Shown: positions 56,301 through 63,677 of the stretch, in pieces
Layout of the letters: the number at the start of each line of letters is the position of its first letter
Position numbering within the stretch: position 1 is the first letter of the stretch
DNA from: Rikenellaceae bacterium
GTDB taxonomy: Bacteria; Bacteroidota; Bacteroidia; Bacteroidales; Rikenellaceae
Reading direction: 5' to 3'
DNA: 64,000 nucleotides
NCBI GenBank assembly: GCA_902362705.1
Contig: CABIXK010000001.1
Coordinates: 448,582-512,581 of the forward strand
The notes under the pieces: model-generated
Database searches by the model: none
What the model was told of the DNA's origin: nothing
Seen by the model: only the letters and a program-made list of their open reading frames with translations
Position numbers and translations under genes: made by a program

Positions 56301-56446
56301 CCCCGGACGATCACGCTGGCGCCGACTACCGCTCCGTTCTTGTCGGACACGGTACCCGAAACCTTGAAACTCTGTGCGAACAAGCTCATAGGCACCGCGA
56401 GCAGTACCACGAGCAGCACACTTAAAGTTTGGCTGATTCTTTTCAT
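53348..56446 (-). CDS. SusC/RagA family TonB-linked outer membrane protein
   Basis: Outer-membrane importer of the PUL. The 1032-aa product has a signal peptide (about 1-25), the carboxypeptidase-D-like domain (about 27-100, VSGTVSDKNGAVVGASVIVRG), the TonB box region and plug (about 110-230, MLQGQMPGVTIVAQGGDP and VLWVVDGVPG) and a 22-strand beta-barrel ending in SFGVQLTY. The start at 56446 gives the usual MKRISQTLSVLLVV signal. It is the first gene of the operon and is preceded by a long AT-rich leader. Confidence 0.97.
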   Translation of the reverse strand: MKRISQTLSVLLVVLLAVPMSLFAQSFKVSGTVSDKNGAVVGASVIVRGTTSGASTDASGAFSVNVPGKQGTLEVSFIGYKSQAIPVSSATTHLDIVLEEDATMLEDVVVLGFGAAARKADLSTSVGVLDNVEGNKARPVTSTESMLQGQMPGVTIVAQGGDPTATPSVTVRGVGSQSGESVLWVVDGVPGAPLNMNDIESIVVLKDAASAAIYGAQSGAAGVILVTTKKAKAGEPSITYEGNYGVRKAANLPQSLTFEQQREVRRQSLAVNGASLPSEWNLPELHTQTDWIGEIFRTALYQRHQVSVQGGTERFANRVSFNYNNEEGTLQSTFNKTTSVRYNGSYKLNDWITISEDFMYTNNKQRGTNTDSGEQGVILNAMMFPRSARPYYDDGSFGGVSELDPNLSGIFGDLISPLRILKGHTEQNKRQKISSTTNLTIANILPGLKFNSRFTYRNEDLFYKRFDPMRTEPGKPDLTNRLQYSTSDFWYWETENVLTYDNTFGKHTVGALMGTTASKQRGRSFSVEATGFQNESEMYQYLNQATEYMDPTDSYDAPDNNVALVARLSYSFDDRYFVTASWRRDYAGRLPQGRKSADFPSVTGGWKISSEPFFPKNDVVSLLKLRASWGRIGNLGSIGYAYGAATLGVYSQGNRPGQINASTNGNRVYPVARNYNLTWETSEQTDLGLDLDMFRGRLSMSADFFMKRTYDLIQSQTSGWPNAMGLGAPTVNLGEIRNRGVEFSASWKEQVNKNWSYFVSGNFSILKNWVSDIGVTNEDGTKAVWAYNSRFQQLQNFYRSAEGQPLYSFWLVKTDGIFQSDEEAAAYVDKNGNRIQPNAKAGDLKFVDYDGDGDIDDDDRQYLGSYMPKVTFALSAGFTWKDLSFSMMLQGAARSKAFNATKFAYLNEANKNFNRSVEILDAWSPENRNSNIPRINSADPNNNFMTSSDWYLEDASYLRIKNISVAYDLSRLLRRSRHFDKRNSSLSVYFSAENLCTITGYSGIDPEVGGWGFDGGKYPIPRVYSFGVQLTY

Positions 56447-56900
56447 TGCATTTGTTTTTAATAGTAAATTAGGTGTTGTTTCGTCTCTCTCTGCGCCGGC
56501 GGGCCCTGCCCCCCGGATCGTCAATCGGTTCTGGCTTTTTCTCTCGCGGATCGTGTTTTTAGTTTTTCAATTATTTAAGAATATTTCTAATATTTCATAA
56601 AAATACACCATATCCCGACAACGCAAAATTAAACCGGGCGCTGAGGCAGGGAGGGGCGATTCGCGCCTTTATATCCTCACATCGCGCAAAGTATGCGATT
56701 CAGCCCGCGGGCTACGTCCGAGCGCCCGTCAGTCGGGGACACAGGACAGAGCAACGTGCCCAGCGAGATCCCGCACCGAGCGCCCGCCCGACGGCCGGAG
56801 GCCCGTAAAACAGGGCGATGAGGGGAAAGCTGCGGCGGATTTCGCCGAAGAGAAAAAAAAGCGTATCTTTGACTCGCAGAAGACACTCCCCCACCCCGCC
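56447..56900. other. Divergent regulatory region between SusC and the XylR-type regulator
   Basis: 454 bp without a gene. A minus-strand TAATTTTG (plus-strand 56624-56631) is about 180 bp upstream of susC and would make a long 5' leader. The leader is AT-rich (56530-56615) and contains a G/C-rich stretch (56494-56520). The plus-strand promoter of the regulator lies at 56864-56871. Any binding site for the regulator is expected here, but no clear repeat operator was recognised. Confidence 0.55.
56864..56871 (+). promoter_or_regulatory. -7 promoter element of the XylR-type regulator
   Basis: TATCTTTG, 29 bases before the start codon; a weak TTTC lies 20 nt upstream. Confidence 0.55.
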
Positions 56901-58079
56901 ATGGCACGCGTCATCTTCCTCACCGACTTCTCCGAAGCCTACGCACGAGGGCTTCTGACGGGCATCGCCCGCTACGCCAAGGAACAGCAGCAGGGCTGGA
57001 GCCTCATCCGCCTGCCGCTCTCGATACGCGAGAAGTCGGGCATCGAGGCGGTGGTCGAGTGGGCGCTGAAGATGCGGGCCGACGCCGTGATCGGCCAGTT
57101 CTACAACACCGACAACGTGGAGCTCTTCCGCCGCAACGGCATCATCGCCATAGCCCAGGACTTCAAACGCCGCTTCGCCTCCATACCCAACATCACGGCG
57201 CCCCACGCCACCGCAGGGCGGATCTGCGCCGACTACTTCCTCAAGAAAGGCTTCCGCCACTTCGCCTTCTACGGCACGCACGACATCGAGTGGGTCGACG
57301 AGCGGCGCATCGGCTTCCGCGACGCCATCCGCGCGGCCAACGCCTCCTACACCTTCTCCGAGCTGCTCAACCGCACGGGCAACGACCTCTGGTACTACGA
57401 CTCGTCGCAGCTCGCCTCGTGGCTCGAGTCGCTGCCCAAGCCCGTGGCGATCATGGCCTGCGACGACAACCACGCCTACCACATCACCGAGGCGTGCCAC
57501 CAGGCCGAGGGGGGGGGTAAACGGCTGCGCATACCCGACGACATCGCCGTGGTGGGGGTCGACAACGACGAGACGATCTGCCGCCTCTCGCAGCCCAACC
57601 TCTCGTCGCTCAACCAGGCCGTGGAGCAGGCGGGCTACGACGTGGCGCGCCTGATCGACCGCATGCTCCAACAGCCCGACGCCCCGTGGGAGGATGTGAT
57701 GGTGATGCCGCAGCACGTCACCTCGCGCCAGTCGACCGACATCTATGCCCACAACGACCTCTACATCGCCGAGGTGCTCAAATACATCTACGAGAACATC
57801 AACCAAAAGATCTCGGTCGACGACCTGGTGGCGCTCGTGCCGCTGTCGCGGCGCCTGCTGGAGACCCGTTTCAAGCGCGAGATGGGCACCTCGATCTACG
57901 ACTACATCATCCGCCTGCGCATCGAAAAGGTGATGCAGCAGCTGCGCGAGGGGGCCAGCGTCTCGGAGGCGGCCGCCGACCTGGGCTTCTCCGACATCAA
58001 GAACCTCTCGCGCATATTCCGCCAGATCGAGGGCATCACCCCCTCGGAGTACCGGCTCCGATACGGGGTGAAAAAGTGA
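56901..58079 (+). CDS. XylR-type AraC/LacI hybrid regulator
   Basis: Likely regulator of the adjacent PUL. The 392-aa product joins an N-terminal periplasmic-binding-protein-like ligand domain (about 1-280; TPR-free, with YARGLLTGIARYAKEQ, VAIMACDDNHAYHI and IAVVGVDNDETI segments like XylR/LacI) to a C-terminal AraC DNA-binding domain (about 285-392; LVALVPLSRRLLETRFKREMG and ASVSEAAADLGFSDIKNLSR). The hinge before IPDDIAVVG contains an unusual run of three glycines encoded by nine G bases (57509-57517). The divergent orientation to susC and lack of any other regulator nearby support a role in this locus; the ligand is unknown but may be a mono- or disaccharide. Confidence 0.93.
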   Translation: MARVIFLTDFSEAYARGLLTGIARYAKEQQQGWSLIRLPLSIREKSGIEAVVEWALKMRADAVIGQFYNTDNVELFRRNGIIAIAQDFKRRFASIPNITAPHATAGRICADYFLKKGFRHFAFYGTHDIEWVDERRIGFRDAIRAANASYTFSELLNRTGNDLWYYDSSQLASWLESLPKPVAIMACDDNHAYHITEACHQAEGGGKRLRIPDDIAVVGVDNDETICRLSQPNLSSLNQAVEQAGYDVARLIDRMLQQPDAPWEDVMVMPQHVTSRQSTDIYAHNDLYIAEVLKYIYENINQKISVDDLVALVPLSRRLLETRFKREMGTSIYDYIIRLRIEKVMQQLREGASVSEAAADLGFSDIKNLSRIFRQIEGITPSEYRLRYGVKK

Positions 58080-58884
58080 GCGGGAGCAAGCAAGCATCCG
58101 TATCTCGGCATGCGCCGAGGACGCCGTCTACAAGTTCTACGCATACAGCTGCGAAAATATCGCCCTGACCAAGGGTACGCCCGAATTCGCCACGACAGGC
58201 GCAGATGCCGGCACATTCAAGATTACCGATTTCGTTTGCAACAAAGACCACCAGCACGACCTGATTTATGCGGAGTCGGGATCCATTACCGGAAAGGAGA
58301 CGGGCAATACGGCTGTTCCTTTCAGCTTCAAGCATCTGCTTTCGCGTGTGAAAGCTTCGTTCAAAAGCGGATTCGACCCCGATTTCACCATCGAGATTTC
58401 CGAGGTGGAATTACACAATGTCTATGACAAGGCGGATTTCTCGTCCAAGTCGGGAGCGTGGAGCAACCAGTCGCGTACGATAGAGTACAATATCGCCAGC
58501 AGCGAGTGGACGATGGTGCCTCTGAATATCGAAGGAGCGGATAACGTAATTCAAGCTGCGAAACCGGCCGAAGGCGGAAGCGAGGCGGTCGCTGCCAAGG
58601 AGCTCACCACCCAGGCAGGCTATGTACTTCCGGTCGCCTACTCCTCGAACAACGTCACGCTGAGTTTCAAGATTACCGTCAAACAGGGTACGGACATCAT
58701 AAAGAGCGATTACGTAAAGGGCAACCTTCAGCCCACGTGGGCGATCGCGACGTCCTATACGTACAATATTACCGTAAACGGCAGCGCCGCCGGAGTGGAA
58801 AAGATCGAATTTTCCGTCGATGCCAGCAACGGCATTCAGGATTGGACCGAATCCCCGGGAACGGATTTCAATGTCGGCAGCTAA
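58072..58884 (+). pseudogene. 5'-truncated fimbrillin-family protein
   Basis: The frame opens immediately after an in-frame stop at 58069 and runs 270 codons to TAA at 58884 without a start codon near its beginning (first Met at 58348). Translation from 58081 gives DLIYAESGSI and VPFSFKHLLSRVKASFKS, then IEISEVELHNVYDKADF, the core of the fimbrillin (FimA/Mfa-like) family, up to the C-terminal end. The signal peptide, lipobox and first beta-sheets are missing, as if cut off at the stop of the regulator gene. It could be a remnant or a silent cassette. Codon use and base composition are less GC-rich than in the PUL. Confidence 0.78.
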
Positions 58885-58910
58885 CCGAAAAAGTCGACAA
58901 TGCTCAAACG

Positions 58911-58946
58911 AAACGGGAGCCAGGCAAGATGCCTGGCTCCCGTTTT
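58911..58946. terminator. Bidirectional terminator between fimbrillin remnant and DUF5119 gene
   Basis: AAACGGGAGCCAGGC pairs with GCCTGGCTCCCGTTT around AAGAT, with T-runs on both sides. Confidence 0.88.
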
Positions 58947-58971
58947 TCATATGCCCGCTCGACCGACTCTT

Positions 58972-59958
58972 TCACTGCTGCCCGCCTACCGGCAGATCGA
59001 TCTCCTCATCATTGCCCCAACCATCGAGATCCACGTCGAAACCGGAGTCGCTGGAGCTTTCGTCGTCTTCGATACGCAATCCCGAAACATGGATCGCGCC
59101 GCCACGGGGTTGTCCGGCAAGCTGGTCGGTAACATCGAACACGAACTCCTTGACCTTGCCGTTGACGAGTTTCACCTCCAATTGCAGCGTTTGACGCCCG
59201 GAAACACGCGCGGACGCAGCGCTCTCCGGATAGCCCGGCACGCCGAACGAGGGAACCGACGCACGAACATGCTGTCCGGTCGGGTCGCAGTCATAAAGCA
59301 GTGTAGCTCCGCCCCGAGGAGTGGCACCGTCGTGCAGGAGAATCGCCTCCGCCATCCCGGCCAGCGCTCCGCGCGCGAGGGAGACCCGGTTGCCTCCGTA
59401 TTCGAATTCGTAAGTTATTTCATAGACATGCACCAACCTGTTCATTTCGAAGGAAAGATCGAGCCTTTCGTGAGAACCGACATCGGGCAATGCCTCGATA
59501 TAGGCCGAGTAAAGAATATCCGGCGGATTGACGGCCGACTCGTCGGAATGCAGCTTGCGGATAGTGGCCGAAGCGGGCCGATCCGCCGGGGTGGAGGTGG
59601 CGTATGCGGTGGTAGGCGACGAAAGATCGAAAAGACGGATGTTTTCCGTATCGTTGTTATATAGCAGTAACGACCGCGCCTTCCCGCTTCCGAAGCTCAC
59701 ATTGCCCCCTTCGGGCGAGATGAAATTTTCGGTAGGCCCGCTTGAATCGTCGCCATAGACCAGCATGGTCACGCCTTCGGGAAAGGCCGGTCCCCCAGGG
59801 GATGTATCGGGCCATCGGAAACAGACCTTGGCCTCGCCGAAGTGATTGTAGCAGAGATCCTCACGACACGAGACAACCGCCGAAAGCGAAATCAGCAGAA
59901 CGACGGCCAGAGCAAGCTGCCGGCAGGGCTGAAAACATGTAGGACAATCGTGTTTCAT
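58972..59958 (-). CDS. DUF5119 fimbrial accessory lipoprotein
   Basis: A 328-aa lipoprotein of the fimbrial locus. The signal ends at Cys31 after a hydrophobic stretch. The mature part shows the fimbrillin-like beta-rich pattern with LSFEMNRLVHVYEITYEFEYGG and the DUF5119 C-terminal strand GGAIHVSGLRIEDDESS. Such proteins are anchor or tip components assembled with FimA/Mfa-type fimbriae. The start overlaps the stop of the upstream DUF3575 gene by four bases. In usual Bacteroidales fimbrial operons a structural fimbrillin follows on the same strand; here only the convergent fragment is found. Confidence 0.85.
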   Translation of the reverse strand: MKHDCPTCFQPCRQLALAVVLLISLSAVVSCREDLCYNHFGEAKVCFRWPDTSPGGPAFPEGVTMLVYGDDSSGPTENFISPEGGNVSFGSGKARSLLLYNNDTENIRLFDLSSPTTAYATSTPADRPASATIRKLHSDESAVNPPDILYSAYIEALPDVGSHERLDLSFEMNRLVHVYEITYEFEYGGNRVSLARGALAGMAEAILLHDGATPRGGATLLYDCDPTGQHVRASVPSFGVPGYPESAASARVSGRQTLQLEVKLVNGKVKEFVFDVTDQLAGQPRGGAIHVSGLRIEDDESSSDSGFDVDLDGWGNDEEIDLPVGGQQ

Positions 59959-61232
59959 TCTCTTGCTCCCGCCCTCTTTTTATCGCGACAGGCCCTCTTT
60001 CCCAGCAACCACACGAGCGACAGCTTTAATCGCAGCGGTCCGTAGAAATTCAAATTCTGCGTACGTACATACAAATGATGCCCCTCGTAGGGAATATACT
60101 CTTTGTAGCGCGTCATCATCCAGCCTCCGCCGCCCTCAGCCTCGATGGCAAAACGTCTGCCCACGGGCCACAGATAGCCGATGCTTATCCCCGCGAGCAC
60201 ACCTTCGCCGCGGTACCCCTTCCTGCCGTTTTCGAAGTCATACAATCCGGCTCCCGCAAAAGCCCCCGTATAGAACCCTTTCCGCAGGCTTCCTCTTCGG
60301 AACCAGCGGCGGACGGCAACGCTTGTCACAGCCAATTGGTAGCATTTGTGTTCTTCGCGCCTCTTCCACCACGCGAGATTCCCCTCCACACCCATCGACC
60401 AACGGCTGCCGAGCCGCCACTCCAACTCGATGGAGGGCAACAGCGCTGCGGCATACAGCAGATTGGTCTTCAGGGCTATGCGGGGCGCCATGCACCCTCC
60501 GTCCGCAATACGGGGACGAGGCATCCGATCCATCATCCGATCTGTCGGCATGGCAGGCGTTTTCATCTGCGAAAAGGCCGTATCGATCATTTTGTCCGCT
60601 TGCAGACTTTCAAACACGAGCGGCTTATCCTCTTTCGAAACGGACTCGTTTTCCGGTCTTTTCACGTACAGCTCCACGACTGCATAATGCAACCCGGCGA
60701 AAAAGTTCTGTCTCAGCCATCTGTACGTCTGCCCTCCCTTCAACGCCATGATCCTTTGCTTGCGGCTACCGGAAACATTGCCGTGGGTGTCGACTACCCA
60801 CACCGGAGTGTAATCTATGATGTCGAGTACTTCCCTGCGTCCCGGCACATGATGATCCGAGGCAATCAGGCGTCTGAGCCTATCCCAGGCGATCCCGCAC
60901 GGATCGCTGTCGATCAGGTCGGGATCTACCCCGGCGTTGGATACAATGTAGTCGGCGACAGACTGGCAGCGATCGGCGCTGAGTCGGAGATTGACCGTAC
61001 TCACTCCATCGGGGGAGGTATATGCACGCACCAATACCCGGTCCAGATTTCCGTTGTCGGCACATCGGCGCACTTTATCAGTAAAAGCCTGCAAAGCGCG
61101 ACCGTTCGAGATCGGGCTTATTCGGCTGCTTCCCGGCTGAAAAAGGATTTGTACTGAATCTGCAACGATCTGCGACATTGCCATGCCCACGGTGCAGGTA
61201 TTCAACAACAAGAGTACAATCAACTTTTTCAT
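59955..61232 (-). CDS. OmpA-like / DUF3575 outer-membrane protein of the fimbrial locus
   Basis: A 425-aa two-part protein. After a signal peptide (about 1-20) an OmpA-like domain (about 25-150; VQILFQPGSSRI and RLSADRCQSVADYIV) is followed by a linker and a DUF3575 beta-barrel (about 240-415, APRIALKTNLLYAAALLPSIELEW). This combination occurs in Bacteroidales fimbrial clusters, where the protein is thought to anchor the fimbria in the outer membrane; that function is inferred. It has a promoter at 61253-61283 and leads the two-gene minus-strand operon. Confidence 0.87.
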   Translation of the reverse strand: MKKLIVLLLLNTCTVGMAMSQIVADSVQILFQPGSSRISPISNGRALQAFTDKVRRCADNGNLDRVLVRAYTSPDGVSTVNLRLSADRCQSVADYIVSNAGVDPDLIDSDPCGIAWDRLRRLIASDHHVPGRREVLDIIDYTPVWVVDTHGNVSGSRKQRIMALKGGQTYRWLRQNFFAGLHYAVVELYVKRPENESVSKEDKPLVFESLQADKMIDTAFSQMKTPAMPTDRMMDRMPRPRIADGGCMAPRIALKTNLLYAAALLPSIELEWRLGSRWSMGVEGNLAWWKRREEHKCYQLAVTSVAVRRWFRRGSLRKGFYTGAFAGAGLYDFENGRKGYRGEGVLAGISIGYLWPVGRRFAIEAEGGGGWMMTRYKEYIPYEGHHLYVRTQNLNFYGPLRLKLSLVWLLGKRACRDKKRAGARE

Positions 61233-61252
61233 CGTTTTGGAAAGATAGCCTG

Positions 61253-61283
61253 CAAAAATAGGGAAATATCAGCAACCTTGCAA
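61253..61283 (-). promoter_or_regulatory. Promoter of the DUF3575/DUF5119 operon
   Basis: On the minus strand TTG, a 20-nt spacer and TATTTTTG, about 21 bases before the start codon. Confidence 0.7.
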
Positions 61284-61336
61284 GCCGTGGAATCTGTGTG
61301 TCCGCATCCGTTAGCGGCGAAGCATCCTTCGCCCGA

Positions 61337-61402
61337 GATACTCCCGCCCGGCAAAATGCAAGCACGCTTGCTTTTGCCCTCTCCGACTTTCCGTATCTTT
61401 GG
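61337..61402 (+). promoter_or_regulatory. Palindromic promoter repeat, copy B
   Basis: AGATACTCCCGCCCGGC, palindrome GCAAAATGCAAGC/GCTTGCTTTTGC (61352-61378), then 16 nt and TATCTTTG (61395-61402). The spacer from TTG to the -7 box is 23 nt, longer than in the other copies, so this copy may be weak. Confidence 0.75.
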
Positions 61403-61412
61403 CTGCGCCCAA

Positions 61413-61474
61413 GATACTCCCGCTCGGCAAAATGCAAGCACGCTTGCTTTTGCCCTCGCTTATTCGTATCTTTG
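61413..61474 (+). promoter_or_regulatory. Palindromic promoter repeat, copy C (drives ychF)
   Basis: AGATACTCCCGCTCGGC, palindrome GCAAAATGCAAGC/GCTTGCTTTTGC, 13 nt, then TATCTTTG (61467-61474). TTG at 61444-61446 is 20 nt from the -7 box. It follows copy B in tandem (period about 76 bp) and ends 52 bp before ychF. Confidence 0.8.
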
Positions 61475-61525
61475 CCCTCTCCGCGGTACGCAAGCCGCGG
61501 CAAGGACCACACAAACCAACGATAC

Positions 61526-62626
61526 ATGGCACTTCAATGCGGCATCGTCGGGCTGCCCAACGTGGGCAAGTCGACGCTTTTCAACTGCCTGTCCAACGCC
61601 AAGGCGCAGGCGGCCAACTTCCCTTTCTGCACCATCGAGCCCAACGTGGGCGTCATCACCGTACCCGACAAGCGGCTCATCCGCCTGGCCGAGATCGACC
61701 GCCCCAAGCGCGTCATCCCCACGACGATCGAGATCGTCGACATCGCCGGTCTGGTCAAGGGGGCCTCGAAGGGGGAGGGTCTGGGCAACAAGTTCCTGGG
61801 CAACATCCGCAACACGCATGCGATCATCCACGTGCTGCGCTGCTTCGACAACGGCAACATCACCCACGTCGACGGGTCGATCGACCCGGTGCGCGACAAG
61901 GGCATCATCGACACCGAGTTGCAGCTCAAGGACCTCGAGACCGTCGAAAACCGTCTGGCCAAGACGCAGAAGGCGGCCACGTCGGGCGGCGACAAGCAGG
62001 CCAAGCGCGCCGTGGAGCTGCTCCTGCAGTACAAGGCGCTGCTCGAGCAGGGGAAAAGCGCCCGCACGCTCGAACTCGACAAGGAGGACCGCAAGCTGGT
62101 CGCCGACCTCAATCTGCTGACCGACAAGCCGGTGCTCTACGTCTGCAACGTCGACGAGCGAAGCGCCGCCACGGGCAACGCCTACACCGAGGCCGTGCGT
62201 GCGGCGATCGCCGACGAGCGGGCCGAGATGCTCGTCATCGCGGCGGCGACCGAGGCCGACATCGCCGAGCTCGAAAGCTACGAGGAGCGGCAGCTGTTCC
62301 TCGACGACCTGGGGCTCGAGGAGTCGGGCGTCGAGCGGCTCATCAAGTCGGCCTACCGGCTGCTCAACCTCGAGACGTTCTTCACCACGGGCGCCGACGA
62401 GTCGCGCGCCTGGACCTACGTGCGCGGCATGAAGGCACCGCAGACGGCGGGCGTCATCCACACCGACTTCGAGCGGGGATTCATCCGCGCCGAGGTCATC
62501 AAATATGCCGACTACGTGGAGCTCGGATCGGAGAAGGCGTGCCGCGACGCGGGCAAGCTCTCGATCGAAGGCAAGGAGTACGTCGTCCAGGACGGCGACA
62601 TCATGCACTTCCTCTTCAACGTCTGA
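61526..62626 (+). CDS. ychF: Ribosome-binding ATPase YchF
   Basis: Obg-related ATPase that binds the ribosome and 50S subunit; it prefers ATP. The 366-aa product is full-length with the P-loop GLPNVGKSTLF (about 9-19), switch region NFPFCTIEPNVG (about 31-42), IVDIAGLVKGASKGEGLGNKF (about 71-91) and NVDE in place of NKxD. The C-terminal TGS domain ends VVQDGDIMHFLFNV. The ATG at 61526 gives the standard start (MALQCGIVGLPN); a longer frame from 61298 includes the promoter repeats and is rejected. Confidence 0.97.
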   Translation: MALQCGIVGLPNVGKSTLFNCLSNAKAQAANFPFCTIEPNVGVITVPDKRLIRLAEIDRPKRVIPTTIEIVDIAGLVKGASKGEGLGNKFLGNIRNTHAIIHVLRCFDNGNITHVDGSIDPVRDKGIIDTELQLKDLETVENRLAKTQKAATSGGDKQAKRAVELLLQYKALLEQGKSARTLELDKEDRKLVADLNLLTDKPVLYVCNVDERSAATGNAYTEAVRAAIADERAEMLVIAAATEADIAELESYEERQLFLDDLGLEESGVERLIKSAYRLLNLETFFTTGADESRAWTYVRGMKAPQTAGVIHTDFERGFIRAEVIKYADYVELGSEKACRDAGKLSIEGKEYVVQDGDIMHFLFNV

Positions 62627-62648
62627 CACCCTTTAAAATCATAGAGAG

Positions 62649-63377
62649 ATGAAAAATTCGAAGTACCTCCTGCTGGGCCTCGCGGCCGTCGTCTGCGCCG
62701 TCGTGCTGGGCCGCGCCTACACCTACAAGTACCGCGCACAGGATACCGTGGTCGTCACGGGTCTGGGCGAGACGGAGTTCACGTCGGACCTGATCGTCTG
62801 GTCGGGCACGCTCACCGCCGAGGCGCAGAACGTCGCCGCCGGCTACGCCGAGATCGAGGCGAGCAAGCGGAAGGTGCAGGAGTACCTCGCCGCAAAGGGC
62901 GTGGCAGTCGAGAACGTCGTCTTCGAGTTCGTCAATGTCGACAAGCAGTACGCCCCGGTCTACAACGCCAACGGCAGCTGGGCCGGCCAGCGCTTCACGG
63001 GCTACCAGCTGCGCCAGCGCTTTACGGTGGAGTCGACCGACGTGGAGCGGGTCGAGACCGTCTCGCGCGAGATCTCGTCGCTCATCGCCCAGGGGGTCTC
63101 GATCGAGGCCTACGCCCCCGACTACTACTATACGAAGCTCGACGACGTGAAGATGGGCCTCATCGAGAAGGCCTCGGCCGACGCGCGGCTGCGCGCCGAG
63201 AAGATCGCCGCCAACGCCGGCACGAAGATCGGCAAGGTGGCCTCGGCACGCATGGGCGTGTTCCAGATCACGGGCGCCAACTCCAACGAGGAGTTCTCGG
63301 CCGGCGGGTCGTTCAACACCTCGTCGCGCATGAAGAAGGCGCGCATCACCATGCGCATCGAGTACCGCGTAAAGTAG
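62649..63377 (+). CDS. SIMPL (DUF541) domain protein
   Basis: A 242-aa exported or membrane-anchored protein. An N-terminal hydrophobic helix (about 6-22) is followed by the SIMPL domain (about 35-240): VVTGLGETEFTSDLIVWSGTL, KYYVNVDKQ-like and FTVESTDVERVETVSREISSL segments and the C-terminal RMGVFQITG and MKKARITMRIEYRVK. The family is of unknown or chaperone-like function. It lies 22 bp after ychF and seven bp before a small membrane gene. Confidence 0.92.
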   Translation: MKNSKYLLLGLAAVVCAVVLGRAYTYKYRAQDTVVVTGLGETEFTSDLIVWSGTLTAEAQNVAAGYAEIEASKRKVQEYLAAKGVAVENVVFEFVNVDKQYAPVYNANGSWAGQRFTGYQLRQRFTVESTDVERVETVSREISSLIAQGVSIEAYAPDYYYTKLDDVKMGLIEKASADARLRAEKIAANAGTKIGKVASARMGVFQITGANSNEEFSAGGSFNTSSRMKKARITMRIEYRVK

Positions 63378-63384
63378 CCGCGCG

Positions 63385-63672
63385 ATGAGCTGGAGGGAAC
63401 AGCTGCCCGCCGTCCTGACCTCGCGGTGGACCGAGCGGGCCTACATGGTCGTCATCGTCGGCTGTCTGGCCTCGCGCACCGACGCGGGACGCCGCGCGGC
63501 ACTGGTGCTCTGCGCCCTGCTCTGCGCGGGAATCCTCCTCGCGACGCTTCCCGCCCTGCTGCGGCTCCGCCGCGCGACACGCGACTGGCCCGACACGCCC
63601 GAGGGGCGCGAGCACGCCCGTCGGACAGCGCAGCGGCTGGAAAAAGAGAACAAAAACAAAATCGAACTGTAA
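63385..63672 (+). CDS. Small membrane protein between SIMPL and gltX
   Basis: Not recognised. The 95-aa product has one or two hydrophobic segments (about 20-30 and 38-58) and a basic, Arg-rich C-terminal tail (RRATRDW...RLEKENKNKIEL). It sits eight bases after SIMPL and five bases before gltX and may be part of the same transcript. Confidence 0.65.
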   Translation: MSWREQLPAVLTSRWTERAYMVVIVGCLASRTDAGRRAALVLCALLCAGILLATLPALLRLRRATRDWPDTPEGREHARRTAQRLEKENKNKIEL

Positions 63673-63677
63673 GATAA

